DNA from: GCA-2731375 sp964344935
Lineage (GTDB): Bacteria > Pseudomonadota > Alphaproteobacteria > GCA-2731375
Reading direction: 5' to 3'
Assembly (NCBI GenBank): GCA_964344935.1
Contig: CAYFPL010000004.1
Span: 62,001 to 126,000 of the forward strand
DNA: 64,000 nt
Under the pieces are notes generated by a model. It was given only the letters and a program-made list of their open reading frames with translations. It made no database searches and had not been told where the DNA came from. Shown in pieces: positions 26,381-35,657 of the stretch (positions are counted from its first letter, which is position 1; each line of letters opens with the position of its first letter). The translations under genes were made by a program, and so were the position numbers.

Positions 26381-27094
26381 TCAATGGGCGCCCACATTGC
26401 GCAACAGATGCGCGGCACCGTTTTGATCGTTGATCGAGGGGTTTTCCCCGAAGATGCGTTCCTTGGATCGGGCGAAGAGTTCCCTGTTGGCGCCGAGGGG
26501 GGCCAATTGCCTGGCCCGTTCCAGGGCTTTCGGCAGCAAATCCTCCAGCGCGGCCACGTCCTCGACGAAGCCTGCCGCTTGCGCCGCCGGTCCCGTCCAG
26601 CGCCGGGCCAGCTGCACGGTTTCGAAAAAGGCACCCGCAGGTATCTTGTGGCGGAACAATGCCAGTTCGGCATCGGGGATGGCCAGGCCAAGCTCAATCT
26701 CGTTGGCGCAGAGATAGCCCCGATCGGCCCGCATCATTCGGATATCGTGGGACAAGGCCAGCATGAAGCCGGCGCCGAAGCCGTGGCCGTTGACGGCGCA
26801 AATCGTGGGTATGGGAAAGGTGATCAAGCGGCCCATCAAGCCCATGAATTCCTTGCCGAAGACCGACTTGTCTCCGCCGTCCCCGTCTCCTTCGCCCCGT
26901 CGCCAATCGATATCCAGTCCGTTGGAGAAGAATTTTGGGTTGGAGGAGGTGGTGACCAATGCTGCGGGGCCTTTCGATGTCGATACCTCGTCAAGCTGTG
27001 CATCGAATGCCCGCACAAAATTGGTGTTCCAGCGGTTTTCCCCCGCGTCCATGGATAGGACAAAGACATCGTTGTCGCGCCTCAGGCTGATCAT
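26381..27094 (-). CDS. Enoyl-CoA hydratase/isomerase family protein (Delta3,Delta2-isomerase-like)
   Basis: The 237-aa crotonase-fold protein is close in pattern to short Delta3-Delta2-enoyl-CoA isomerases: KFFSNGLDIDW provides the first oxyanion strand, AVNGHGFGAGFMLALSHD the second, and CANEIELGLAIPDAELALFR carries Glu residues in the position of the isomerase general base. It would shift double bonds in unsaturated fatty acyl-CoAs during beta-oxidation. It lies 35 bases downstream of the cyclase gene and upstream of the rhodanese gene on the same strand. Confidence 0.88.
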   Translation of the reverse strand: MISLRRDNDVFVLSMDAGENRWNTNFVRAFDAQLDEVSTSKGPAALVTTSSNPKFFSNGLDIDWRRGEGDGDGGDKSVFGKEFMGLMGRLITFPIPTICAVNGHGFGAGFMLALSHDIRMMRADRGYLCANEIELGLAIPDAELALFRHKIPAGAFFETVQLARRWTGPAAQAAGFVEDVAALEDLLPKALERARQLAPLGANRELFARSKERIFGENPSINDQNGAAHLLRNVGAH

Positions 27095-27129
27095 GCGTTC
27101 CTCGCTATCAAATTGTTATGGTTCTTGGA

Positions 27130-28374
27130 CTAGGCGTTCGTGTGCTCGGGCAGAGTATAGACGGCAATTTCATTATCCATACCCGCCAGCATATGGGCGC
27201 CGAGAGCGACGGTTTCACCGGCGTAATGCTTTTCAAAACTCTCGGAGATGACGAGCGGTACATCAAGGGCCTTGCACAACCCTTCCAATCGCGCTGCCTG
27301 GTTGACCGCCGGGCCGACAACGGTGAAATCCAGCCGCCGGTCGGTACCCACATTGCCGTACATCACCTTGCCCACATGCAGGGAGATACCAAAACGGATA
27401 TCGCCCACGCCATCGTCGTTTAGTTTGCTGGCGCGTTCAAACGCTTCCCGTGCGGCGTTGGTCGCGGCGCGGCACATATCGACCACGGGGCGGGCCGACG
27501 GGTCCACAGGGAATATGGCCATGACCGCATCGCCGATGAACTTCAGCACCTCTCCGCCGTGATCGTTGATCGCGCCGGCCGTGCAATCAAAATATGAATT
27601 AATCAGCGTAAGGTATTGTTCCAACGACAATTCTTGCGCCAGCTTAGTAGAGTTGCGCAGGTCGCAGTAGAACAGCACGCAATCGATCATGCCGCCGTCG
27701 CCCCGGGACATGACGCCGTTCAGAATGCGCTTGCCGGAGTATTGGCCGAGGTAGGTATCCAACAGGGCGCGGGCCAATTGATAAGTAGTGGAAGATTTGA
27801 TGCAAAGGCTCAAGGGTCGCATCAAAGCCCGCAGATATTCTATTTCAAGGTCCGTGAAACCACCGATGCGGTGCGTGGCAAGAGATAACAGCACCCCTTC
27901 CACGCCAGAGGGCAGATCGGCCCAGACGGGGTTGTCCTCGCGGCCGTAAGTTTCGAAGAACAGCAGATAGTCCGTAATGCCGTCTTCCCGCAGTCGGTCG
28001 ATCAATGGGAAATTCGGCGCCGTCGGCCCGTCCTCCAACTTGAAGCGGTGGAAAGGGACTTGGTTCTTGACCGCCCAAAAGAATGGCGCGTTCTGGAAGT
28101 CTTCCGTCGTCACGATCTCCCGCGGCATCATCCTGGAAACGACGGTGTTGTCCTTGGCTTCCCAGACCACATCAAGGGCGCCAAATACAGGGTGCAGCAT
28201 CATGCCGCCCAGGGAAATTCGGTGCAGGGCAACGCCGCCATCGACCAGGCCGCGGCCGAAACCCTTCAGGATTTCCTCGACAGGCGCTTCCCGGATGCCT
28301 TGTTCCAGGATCCAGACGCCAAGTTGATCGAACATGGGAGATTTCGAGAGATTTGGATTCATGGGCGCGAACAT
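27130..28374 (-). CDS. Class III adenylate/guanylate cyclase with N-terminal sensor region
   Basis: This 414-aa soluble protein has a C-terminal class III cyclase domain (about residues 230-400). Metal-binding aspartates are in FYCDLRNST (about 237) and in FIGDAVMAIFP (about 283). FTVVGPAVNQAARLE carries the transition-state Asn and Arg region. The N-terminal 200 residues form an uncharacterised region, with no membrane helix, of the kind often found fused to bacterial cyclases. It should make cAMP (or cGMP) in response to an unknown cytoplasmic signal. The first ATG has no clear ribosome site; starts 12 or 39 bases downstream are possible. Confidence 0.9.
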   Translation of the reverse strand: MFAPMNPNLSKSPMFDQLGVWILEQGIREAPVEEILKGFGRGLVDGGVALHRISLGGMMLHPVFGALDVVWEAKDNTVVSRMMPREIVTTEDFQNAPFFWAVKNQVPFHRFKLEDGPTAPNFPLIDRLREDGITDYLLFFETYGREDNPVWADLPSGVEGVLLSLATHRIGGFTDLEIEYLRALMRPLSLCIKSSTTYQLARALLDTYLGQYSGKRILNGVMSRGDGGMIDCVLFYCDLRNSTKLAQELSLEQYLTLINSYFDCTAGAINDHGGEVLKFIGDAVMAIFPVDPSARPVVDMCRAATNAAREAFERASKLNDDGVGDIRFGISLHVGKVMYGNVGTDRRLDFTVVGPAVNQAARLEGLCKALDVPLVISESFEKHYAGETVALGAHMLAGMDNEIAVYTLPEHTNA

Positions 28375-28466
28375 ACTCAGTGTCCGCCGAATGGGTCAAA
28401 CCCGCTAAAACATGAAGCCAAATTCGCCCGGCCGAAGCGGGCCCGAAGCGATGCCGCCGCTGGAAA

Positions 28467-29090
28467 TCAATCCGGGTGCCGGAGTTTTGGAAAACCGGGA
28501 TACCAGTCGCCGTGATCGCCGCCGAAATTGCCCGCCCCCGGTTTGGTCAGGCAGCCGCGCGGGCGGATATAGCTGTAGATGCGCCGCTCTGGCGCCTCGG
28601 ACCAACCGATATTGAAGGCGCAGAGCTTGGGGAAGAACTGCAGCCGGCTATAAGGCAAATGGTCATGAATCCACCAGGCCAGTGCCCGCCAGTCCGCGCC
28701 ATCGGCATAGCGGTCCGTGAACCAGGGTACCAGGACACAGGCCATGGCCCCCATATGGCCATTCGTATCCAGATGATCCCAGACATGGCGGCCCTTGGCG
28801 CGTTCGGGATTGGCGCAGTTCAGATCGTGCTTGTTGCCAAAGGCGTTGACGGCAGCGTTGCGGTAGGAGGAGCGGATGCAGAGATCGCCGAAGCTGGCCT
28901 TCAACGGCTCCAGCAACTCGTTGCAAAGCCGGGTTCCAGCCGCGATGGCCAGATCCGGGTTATCGGGAACATTGGGGATGCCGTAGAACGATGAAATCTC
29001 GCTATAGAGAAAATCGCGCATATAGAATGACGGCGACAAACGTACCCGGCCGAACTCTTCCAACCCCTTCATGCTGCCCGGCTTGCGCAT
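28467..29090 (-). CDS. Uncharacterised protein, peptidase M15-like
   Basis: The 207-aa protein has no signal peptide. A middle segment (CIRSSYRNAAVNAFGNKHD, then GRHVWDH) resembles the SxYR...H...D arrangement of M15/VanY-type D-Ala-D-Ala carboxypeptidases, with H and D residues that could bind zinc, but the classic SxHxxGxAxD box is not intact. The C-terminal part is rich in Trp, Tyr and Phe. The start lies 2 bases after the stop of the cystathionine gamma-lyase gene, so it is translationally coupled to the transsulfuration genes. An alternative start is 18 bases downstream. Function is not assigned. Confidence 0.72.
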   Translation of the reverse strand: MRKPGSMKGLEEFGRVRLSPSFYMRDFLYSEISSFYGIPNVPDNPDLAIAAGTRLCNELLEPLKASFGDLCIRSSYRNAAVNAFGNKHDLNCANPERAKGRHVWDHLDTNGHMGAMACVLVPWFTDRYADGADWRALAWWIHDHLPYSRLQFFPKLCAFNIGWSEAPERRIYSYIRPRGCLTKPGAGNFGGDHGDWYPGFPKLRHPD

Positions 29091-29092
29091 GG

Positions 29093-30250
29093 CTATTTCA
29101 AGGCGAACTTAAGATCTGCGATCAGGTCCTCGCAGTCCTCGATGCCGCACGAGAGGCGCACCAGTCCGTCGCTGATACCTAGTTCGGCGCGCGTTTCAGG
29201 CGGGATCGAGGCATGGGTCATGATGGCCGGATGCTCGATCAGGCTTTCCACGCCGCCCAGACTCTCTGCGAGAGCGAACAATTCAGTCCGTTCCAGGAAA
29301 CGGCGGCTTTTCTCCAACCCGCCCTTTAGAATGGCGGTGACCATGCCGCCGAAATAGTCCATCTGACGCACCGCCAATTGGTGTTGGGGGTGGCTGGGCA
29401 GGCCGGGGTAGTAGACCATTTCCACATCTTCATGGGCCTCGAGGAATTCGGCGATCACCACGGCGTTCTCGCTATGGCGCTGGATGCGGATCGGCAGGGT
29501 TTTCAGGCCCCGCATGGCAAGAAAGGCATCGAAAGGTCCAGCGACCGATCCCACGGCGTTGTGGAGATAGGCCAGCCGTTGGCGCAGATCGGCATCGTCG
29601 CGAACCGCGACCACGCCGCCAACCATATCGGAATGACCGTTCAGGTACTTGGTGGCGGAATGCACCACGATGTCGAAGCCAAAATCCAGGGGCCGCTGGG
29701 CGATGGGGGAGGCGAAGGTATTGTCTGCCACCGTCAGTATGCCTCGGGGCGCAGCCACCTTGGCGATCGCCGTGAAGTCGACCAGGCGCAGCATGGGGTT
29801 GGTGGGGCTCTCGATCCAGATCATCTTGGTCTCGGGCCGGATCGCCGCCTCCAGCGCGGCTGGATCGGATAGATCCACATAGCTGAAATCCAGACCCGCC
29901 GAACGTTTTCGTACGTCCTGGAACAACCGGTAGGTGCCGCCATAAAGATCGTCCATGGCGATAACGTGATCGCCGCTGTCCAACAATTCCAATATGGTTC
30001 CGCTGGCCGCCAGGCCGGACGCAAAGGCATAGCCCTGAGCGCCGTTTTCCAGATCCGCCACGCAAGCCTCGTACGCCATGCGGGTGGGGTTCTGGCTGCG
30101 GGAATACTCATAACCCTTGTGGACGCCGGGGCTGTCCTGAACATAGGTCGAAGTGGCATAGATGGGCACCATGATGGCCCCCGTGGTGGGGTCGGGCGGC
30201 TGACCGGCGTGAATAGCGCGGGTGGCGATGCCGTGGCGGTTACGTGACAT
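29093..30250 (-). CDS. Cystathionine gamma-lyase/synthase family PLP enzyme
   Basis: This is a full-length (385 aa) Cys/Met-metabolism PLP enzyme. YEYSRSQNPTR carries the phosphate-binding Tyr/Arg from the neighbouring subunit. SGLAASG and MDDLYGGTYRLF follow. VDNTFASP appears as VADNTFASP, and the PLP lysine is in HSATKYLNGHSD. GVESLIEHPAIMTHAS holds the substrate-binding region. Its pairing with a cystathionine beta-synthase gene 18 bases upstream favours gamma-lyase, completing homocysteine-to-cysteine transsulfuration; gamma-synthase or beta-lyase activity cannot be excluded from sequence. Confidence 0.93.
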   Translation of the reverse strand: MSRNRHGIATRAIHAGQPPDPTTGAIMVPIYATSTYVQDSPGVHKGYEYSRSQNPTRMAYEACVADLENGAQGYAFASGLAASGTILELLDSGDHVIAMDDLYGGTYRLFQDVRKRSAGLDFSYVDLSDPAALEAAIRPETKMIWIESPTNPMLRLVDFTAIAKVAAPRGILTVADNTFASPIAQRPLDFGFDIVVHSATKYLNGHSDMVGGVVAVRDDADLRQRLAYLHNAVGSVAGPFDAFLAMRGLKTLPIRIQRHSENAVVIAEFLEAHEDVEMVYYPGLPSHPQHQLAVRQMDYFGGMVTAILKGGLEKSRRFLERTELFALAESLGGVESLIEHPAIMTHASIPPETRAELGISDGLVRLSCGIEDCEDLIADLKFALK

Positions 30251-30268
30251 ATTCGGGAACTCCAGGAG

Positions 30269-31645
30269 TTAGCTGGCGGGCGCCGCATTGCGCCGCAGAT
30301 GGTTCAACAGATCCACCTTGGTGATCAGGCCAAGGAAATGCCCCTCATCGACGATTATGGCGACCCTGTCGGCGCGCAGGATGGGCAGCAGATTTTCCAT
30401 CGGCTCGCCCGGCGCCAGCATCTCAAGGCGGTCAACCATGAAGCCCGCGACGGGCGCATCAAAGTGTTCCGGGTTTTGATAAAGCGCCAGCAACAGATCG
30501 CTTTCATCGATAATGCCCAGGATCCGGTCACCTTCAAGCACCGGCAATTGGCTGACGTCGGCCATGCGCATGCGGCCATAGGCGCCCATAAGTGTGTCGT
30601 CTGGGTTGGCCGAGACCACTGCTCGATCTTCAAAAGAGCGCGAAATAAGGTCCCTCAAATCGCCATGCTTCGGCCGTTCCATGAAGCCCTGATCGGTCAT
30701 CCAATAGTCGTTGTACATTTTTGACAGGTACTTGTTGCCAGAGTCTGGCAGCAAAGTGACCACGCACTTGTGTTCCGTCTGTTCGCGGCAATAACGCAGG
30801 GCAGCGGCCAACAAAGTGCCCGAAGACGAGCCCGACAACACGCCTTCCTTGGAGAGCAGATCCCGTGCCGTTCCCAGGCTTTCGCTATCCGGGATTGTGT
30901 AGGCCTTGTCGATGAGTTCGATATCGCAATTGGGTGGCACGAAATCCTCGCCAATGCCTTCCACCAGCCACGAGCCCAATTCCCCGGCTTTGCCGTCATT
31001 GACCAATCCGGCCAGGATTGATCCTTCCGGGTCCGCGAGAACCATTTCCACCGACGGCTTGACGCTCTTCAGGTATCGCGCCAGTCCGGTAATGGTTCCG
31101 CCTGATCCGACGCCGCAGACCATGGCGTCTATTGCACCTTCAGTCTGCGCCCAGATTTCCGGTCCGGTCCCCGACTCATGGGCTTCGGGATTGGCGGGAT
31201 TGGCGAATTGATTGACCCAGAAACTGTTGTCGATCTCGCGGGACAATCTTTCAGCAACGTCCTGATAGTAGTCGGGGTGGCCTTTGGTTACGTCCGACCG
31301 GGTCATCCTGACCTCGGCGCCCAGGGCATTGAGATGAAATATCTTTTCCTGGCTCATCTTGTCCGGGACAATGACCAGCATCTTGTAGCCCTTTTGCGCT
31401 GCGACCAGCGCCAGGCCCAGTCCGGTGTTGCCGGCCGTGGCCTCGATGACCGTGCCACCGGGCTTGATATCGCCGTTGCGTTCCGCCGCTTCGATCATCG
31501 ATAAACCGATCCGGTCCTTGATGGAACCGCCGGGGTTCTGGCTTTCAAGTTTCACCAGCAGACGACATGGTCCGGTATCGAAGTTGCGCAATTCGAGCAT
31601 GGGCGTGTCGCCGATCATCTCGATGACAGAGGTAAAAATTGTCAT
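30269..31645 (-). CDS. Cystathionine beta-synthase with CBS domain pair
   Basis: The 458-aa protein is a fold-type II PLP enzyme followed by two CBS motifs. The PLP lysine is in NPGGSIKDRIGLSM (about residue 43), the Asn loop in TAGNTGLG, and the phosphate loop in GVGSGGTITG. The C-terminal CBS pair (about 335-450) includes DVSQLPVLEGDRILGIIDES and VAIIVDEGHFLGLITKVDLL, which may bind an adenosyl ligand for regulation. It would condense homocysteine and serine. The ATG at 31645 has a strong AGAGGAGAAACAGCC ribosome site; longer frames upstream translate the antisense of the QueF gene end. The gamma-lyase gene follows. Confidence 0.94.
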   Translation of the reverse strand: MTIFTSVIEMIGDTPMLELRNFDTGPCRLLVKLESQNPGGSIKDRIGLSMIEAAERNGDIKPGGTVIEATAGNTGLGLALVAAQKGYKMLVIVPDKMSQEKIFHLNALGAEVRMTRSDVTKGHPDYYQDVAERLSREIDNSFWVNQFANPANPEAHESGTGPEIWAQTEGAIDAMVCGVGSGGTITGLARYLKSVKPSVEMVLADPEGSILAGLVNDGKAGELGSWLVEGIGEDFVPPNCDIELIDKAYTIPDSESLGTARDLLSKEGVLSGSSSGTLLAAALRYCREQTEHKCVVTLLPDSGNKYLSKMYNDYWMTDQGFMERPKHGDLRDLISRSFEDRAVVSANPDDTLMGAYGRMRMADVSQLPVLEGDRILGIIDESDLLLALYQNPEHFDAPVAGFMVDRLEMLAPGEPMENLLPILRADRVAIIVDEGHFLGLITKVDLLNHLRRNAAPAS

Positions 31646-31664
31646 GGCTGTTTCTCCTCTGCCG

Positions 31665-32129
31665 TCAGCCCCGGCCCCGGTATGGCGCCACGCCTTGCTC
31701 GGGTATCCAAATACCCGCGGGCGCCTCTCCCGTGGCAAAGAAAACGTCGATGGGCATGCCGCCGCGCGGATACCAGTAGCCGCCGATACGCAGCCATTTC
31801 GGTGCCAGCAATTCCACCAACCGCTTGCCGATGCCGACCGTGCAGGCTTCATGAAAGGCGGCATGATTGCGGTGCGCGCCCAAATACAGTTTCAGTGATT
31901 TGCTTTCGACGATCCATTCACCAGGCAGATAATCGATGACCAGGTGAGCAAAATCCGGCTGGCCGGTTACCGGGCACAGAGAGGTGAATTCCGGGCAGGT
32001 GAAGCGGATCAGATAGTCATCGCCAGCATGCGGATTGGTTACCCGTTCCAGAACAGCCTCTTCGGGGTTTTGCGGCGCTTCGACCGTTTGGCCTAGCTGG
32101 GTCAGTTCATTGCTTTCCATATCACTCAT
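31665..32129 (-). CDS. queF: NADPH-dependent 7-cyano-7-deazaguanine reductase QueF
   Basis: This 154-aa unimodular QueF reduces preQ0 to preQ1 in queuosine biosynthesis. The catalytic cysteine lies in TSLCPVTGQPDFAH (C52), with the Asp of QPD as proton donor and ESKSLKLYL forming the NADPH/substrate site. The following FHE segment is present, although the intervening residues read GAHRNHAAFHE rather than the more usual SFRNH form. The ATG at 32129 has GGGAGCTTCGGGT upstream. It sits 19 bases upstream of the cystathionine beta-synthase gene on the same strand; a functional link is not obvious. Confidence 0.95.
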   Translation of the reverse strand: MSDMESNELTQLGQTVEAPQNPEEAVLERVTNPHAGDDYLIRFTCPEFTSLCPVTGQPDFAHLVIDYLPGEWIVESKSLKLYLGAHRNHAAFHEACTVGIGKRLVELLAPKWLRIGGYWYPRGGMPIDVFFATGEAPAGIWIPEQGVAPYRGRG

Positions 32130-32227
32130 ACCCGAAGCTCCCTTGCACCTGGCCACCGAAAAGACTGCGGCAGCGGTAATCATCGTGACATTAATGTAGA
32201 CCCAGGCGGTGTCGAAGCAATGACGGA

Positions 32228-33178
32228 TTAATCGGTTCGACGCAATGTGAACAGTGCCAATTCCGGCGGGCAGTTGAAACGGACGGGGATGCTGGCGACG
32301 CCTGCTCCGGTGGTGGTATAGCCGATCATTTCGCCGTGCTGCCACAGGCCACGGGCGTACTGCCGGAAACGAAGCAGGCGTGTGATGATGGGGCGGCCGC
32401 TCGGCGTGCATATTTGGCCGCCGTGGGTGTGACCGCAAATGTAGAGGTCGATGTCCGCCGCCGCGGCCAAGTCGGCGACTTCCGGCGAGTGCACGGCGGC
32501 AATGCGGGTCCCCGAAAGCTCGGCCTGCAGTGCCGCACGAGCGGTTTCTGTGAAGAATTGATGCACATCATCCAACCCAGTGAGGTGAATAACGGCCTCT
32601 TCCCGCTGCAGGGTCACGGTTTGATTAAGCAGGACGTGAAATCCCATGGCTTGCAGAACATCTACGGCTGTGGCCGGGTCGTGATTGCCGAGAATGGCGA
32701 ACTTTCCGTCTTTGGCGTTTATGGCATCTGTGACCGGTCGCAACAGATCCAAACCCAATTCGGGCGGATTCACGTGGCCATCGCGGTAGTCGCCCGACAG
32801 GACCAACAAGTCCACCTCCAAGCCCCGTACCAGCGCCGTCATCTTGTCGGCCAATGGCGGCAGCAACTCCAGGTGCGTGTCGCTGATTTGTAAGATGCGA
32901 TAACCGTCGAACGCGGCGGGCAATCCGGACAGTGAGATGGGAATGTGGTTGATCCGTATATCCAGGGCGTTCGACAGACCCCGCCCGTACACGCCCGTCA
33001 CGCGAAGCAATGGTACGAGAAATTCCAATACTGGGCGGAAATTCCACCAGAACCGGAACGGCACTCGGCCTCGAGACGTTGATTTATATGCGTCGGCCTC
33101 CAGCAAGATTCGCCGGCCGCGCCAATCTTCGAAATCTTGCTTCCGGTCGCGCCCGGTTGCTGCCGGGGCATCGTCCAT
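32228..33178 (-). CDS. Metallophosphoesterase (YkuE/LpxG-like)
   Basis: The 316-aa calcineurin-like phosphoesterase has all five metal motifs: ILQISDTHLE (D-x-H), VLSGDYRDG (GD), ILGNHDPA (GNHD), AAVHSPEV (H) and ICGHTHGGQ (GHTH). A hydrophobic stretch near residues 45-62 could associate with the membrane, as in related proteins acting on lipid or lipid A precursor pyrophosphates. The substrate is not determined. It lies between QueF and the pentapeptide-repeat gene on the minus strand, with short gaps of about 98 and 37 bases. Confidence 0.9.
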   Translation of the reverse strand: MDDAPAATGRDRKQDFEDWRGRRILLEADAYKSTSRGRVPFRFWWNFRPVLEFLVPLLRVTGVYGRGLSNALDIRINHIPISLSGLPAAFDGYRILQISDTHLELLPPLADKMTALVRGLEVDLLVLSGDYRDGHVNPPELGLDLLRPVTDAINAKDGKFAILGNHDPATAVDVLQAMGFHVLLNQTVTLQREEAVIHLTGLDDVHQFFTETARAALQAELSGTRIAAVHSPEVADLAAAADIDLYICGHTHGGQICTPSGRPIITRLLRFRQYARGLWQHGEMIGYTTTGAGVASIPVRFNCPPELALFTLRRTD

Positions 33179-33215
33179 TGTGCGCCGTCCAACTCGCCAA
33201 GGGAAATGGCGAAAG

Positions 33216-34496
33216 CTATGTCGGCAGCTTCGCCTCGGTGATTATGGCACCTTGCAGGCGGGCGCCGTCAATAGACGCATCCGACAAATCGGCGCCGCGC
33301 AGGTTGGCGCCATTAAAATTGCTGTTGGATAAGTTGGCGCCGCAAAGAATTGTCGAGGTCAGGTTGCAGCGGCTCAAATTGGCCTCCGATAGATTGGCCG
33401 GCCAGGCGCGCCCCGTCGAATTGCCATCGCGGTCTTTGATATCGGCGGCTGAAATGTCCGCTTCCGTCATGCTGGCATCGGTCAGATCGGCACCGGAAAG
33501 GTTGGCGCCGGTCATCTCGGCCTTGTCCAGTTTACCTTTGTAGATATTGGCACCAGACAAGTCCGTCATGTTCAATGAAGAGCCGATAAAACGTGCGCCC
33601 GTAAGCGACGCCCCGACCATTGAGGCCCCGGAAAGGTTAATGCCGGAGAAGTCCACGTTGTCCAGTTCGGCCTCGTCAAGAACCGCGCGTTTGCCCTTTG
33701 CGCCGAAAGAGGCCATCCATTTCTCGTGATTGCGGATGGTGTCGCGCAGGTTTTCTGGCAGGCTGTCAACCGAGATCACAATTTCCGCGCCAGTCAGGTC
33801 CGCGCCGGAAAGATCGACCCCTTCCATGGAGGTGTTGGAAAGTTTCACCCCTCGCATGTTGGTCTCATGGACCTTGACGCCCGTAAGATTGACGGCGCCA
33901 AGATTTGCCCCTTCGAGGTTGGCTCCGGAAAGGTCGGCCCCGGATAGATCGGCGCCGTCCAGTAAGGAACCGCTCAAATCGGCATCGGTCAGCACAGCAT
34001 TGGTTAGAATGGCGCCCGAAAGGTCGGTCTGCGCCAGAATGGAGTTGGACAATCGAGCACCGGAAAGGTTCGCGCCTTTCAACGAGCCACGTTCCAACTC
34101 GAGGGAGCTTATTTCGGTGTTGGCGACCTTGGTGCCGCCTTCATCCGCGGCCGTCATCAATGTGCCGTCGCGCAGATCCGCGCCGAACAGGTTGACGTCC
34201 GTTAGATCGGCGCCCCGAAGCTGCGCGCCGCGCAGGTCGGAATTCGAAAGATCGGCACCCCGCAGATCAGAGTTGCGCAGGTCGGCCGCGAACAGATCAG
34301 CCTTATGAAAATTCACATTGCTCAGGTCGGCTTCCGCCAGTTGCGCGCCTGTCAGCTTGGCCTGGGTCAAGTTCGCGCCGCCAAAATCGATGCCCTGCAA
34401 TTCCTGCAGCGAGAAATTGGCGCGCGCTCCGCCTGAGGTACCCTTCAACCAACGGTCGTGACGCGCTAGAGTAAGTTGAATTTCCTGCGTGATCAT
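33216..34496 (-). CDS. Pentapeptide-repeat protein
   Basis: Almost the whole 426-aa protein is built of A(D/N)LxX pentapeptides (for example ADLRNSDLRGADLSNSDLRG), predicting a right-handed quadrilateral beta-helix. The repeats are interrupted once near residues 260-285 by a charged non-repeat insert with NLRDTIRNHEKWMASFG, which divides the helix in two. The N-terminus (MITQEIQLTLARHDRWLKG) is helical and may cap the fold. There is no signal peptide. The ATG at 34496 is preferred because longer frames overlap the AbrB-type gene. Pentapeptide proteins can mimic DNA or act as scaffolds; no specific role is supported here. Confidence 0.9.
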   Translation of the reverse strand: MITQEIQLTLARHDRWLKGTSGGARANFSLQELQGIDFGGANLTQAKLTGAQLAEADLSNVNFHKADLFAADLRNSDLRGADLSNSDLRGAQLRGADLTDVNLFGADLRDGTLMTAADEGGTKVANTEISSLELERGSLKGANLSGARLSNSILAQTDLSGAILTNAVLTDADLSGSLLDGADLSGADLSGANLEGANLGAVNLTGVKVHETNMRGVKLSNTSMEGVDLSGADLTGAEIVISVDSLPENLRDTIRNHEKWMASFGAKGKRAVLDEAELDNVDFSGINLSGASMVGASLTGARFIGSSLNMTDLSGANIYKGKLDKAEMTGANLSGADLTDASMTEADISAADIKDRDGNSTGRAWPANLSEANLSRCNLTSTILCGANLSNSNFNGANLRGADLSDASIDGARLQGAIITEAKLPT

Positions 34497-34590
34497 GTGC
34501 AATCCGAACAAATTGTGCCCGACGCCCGTATAATGAGCGTGCGAAGTAAACAATGCCTTAAGATAGCTGTAATCCAACGCTGCGGATGGC

Positions 34591-35637
34591 TCAGTTTTCT
34601 TTGGAAAAACGTCCCAATAGGCGGAAGCAAACCGGCGCCAGCGCCACAATCAGCAGGATACGGACGAGATGCATGGTGGCGATAAAAGCCGTGTCCACGT
34701 TCAATGCCAGGGCGATTAGGCTCATTTCCGCCAATCCGCCTGGCGAGAGTGCCAGCAACAGGGCATGCATGGGCACCCCCAACAGCGGCGAAACGGCGTA
34801 GGAGAACGCAGCCGCCATCGCCAACATGGCCAGGGCGGACACCATGGCCAGGACCAGCGGCCTGGCCATGGCGCGCAGGTCCAGGCCAACGAATCGGGCG
34901 CCGATGGCGGAACCGATTACCACCTGGGCAACGGCGATTAGTTCGGCGGGGGGCGCGCCATCGACCAGGCCGGCGGCATAGGCGGATGCGGAAACTACCA
35001 GCGGCCCTAAAATCTGGCTGCCGGGAAGGGGCAAGTGGCGGCCCAGGAAATATCCGACCACGGCGCAAGCGGCCAGGACCAACAGGTCCGTACCTTCCGC
35101 GACCGGGCGTTCCGCCAGGACACGGGCCGTATTTGGGATATCCAGATCCGTTACATAGACCAGATAAAGCGGCAATAGGAACACCACCACGAATATCCGC
35201 GTCGCGTGCACAAGCGCGATGGTCCGGGGATCGCCCCCTTGCTGTTCGCCGACGATGGTCATTTCGCCCAGGCCGCCCGGTGTCCCGGAAAAGTAGGCGG
35301 TGGCCCGATCCAGCTTGCCGACGCGCACGAGGAAAAACACCGAGAGGCCGGTCATGATTGTGACAAAGACCGCAATCGTCACCACGCCGGCGCCCCAGTG
35401 CTGCAACTGATCTAGTATTTGGGGCGTAAAGGCGCTGCCTAGAAGGGTGCCCAGGACGGCGACCATGGACATGCGCAGGGGCATATGCAGTGTGACCGGC
35501 GCGCCGGCCAGGGCGGCGATGGTGGTGAAGGTCATGCTGCCCAGCATCCACGCCAGGGGCATGTCGAAATAGAAAAACACCGCGCCGCCCACGGCGCCCA
35601 ACAGAATCGAGAGCCCCAGACGCAGCAACTGTTGCAT
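34591..35637 (-). CDS. AbrB-family membrane protein (PF05145-type, duplicated)
   Basis: The 348-aa protein has about nine or ten hydrophobic helices and two copies of a family repeat, each with a PGGLGEM-like turn: TPGGLGEMTIVGEQ near residue 120 and SPGGLAEMSLIALAL near 305. It belongs to the family often mislabelled ammonia monooxygenase or AbrB regulator; members are inner-membrane proteins, probably transporters. It is the last of a minus-strand set with MlrC, threonine-synthase-like and AstE-like genes, 20 bases after the AstE-like gene, and may handle the substrate or product of that pathway. Confidence 0.9.
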   Translation of the reverse strand: MQQLLRLGLSILLGAVGGAVFFYFDMPLAWMLGSMTFTTIAALAGAPVTLHMPLRMSMVAVLGTLLGSAFTPQILDQLQHWGAGVVTIAVFVTIMTGLSVFFLVRVGKLDRATAYFSGTPGGLGEMTIVGEQQGGDPRTIALVHATRIFVVVFLLPLYLVYVTDLDIPNTARVLAERPVAEGTDLLVLAACAVVGYFLGRHLPLPGSQILGPLVVSASAYAAGLVDGAPPAELIAVAQVVIGSAIGARFVGLDLRAMARPLVLAMVSALAMLAMAAAFSYAVSPLLGVPMHALLLALSPGGLAEMSLIALALNVDTAFIATMHLVRILLIVALAPVCFRLLGRFSKEN

Positions 35638-35657
35638 TACGATGCGATCATTGCGGA

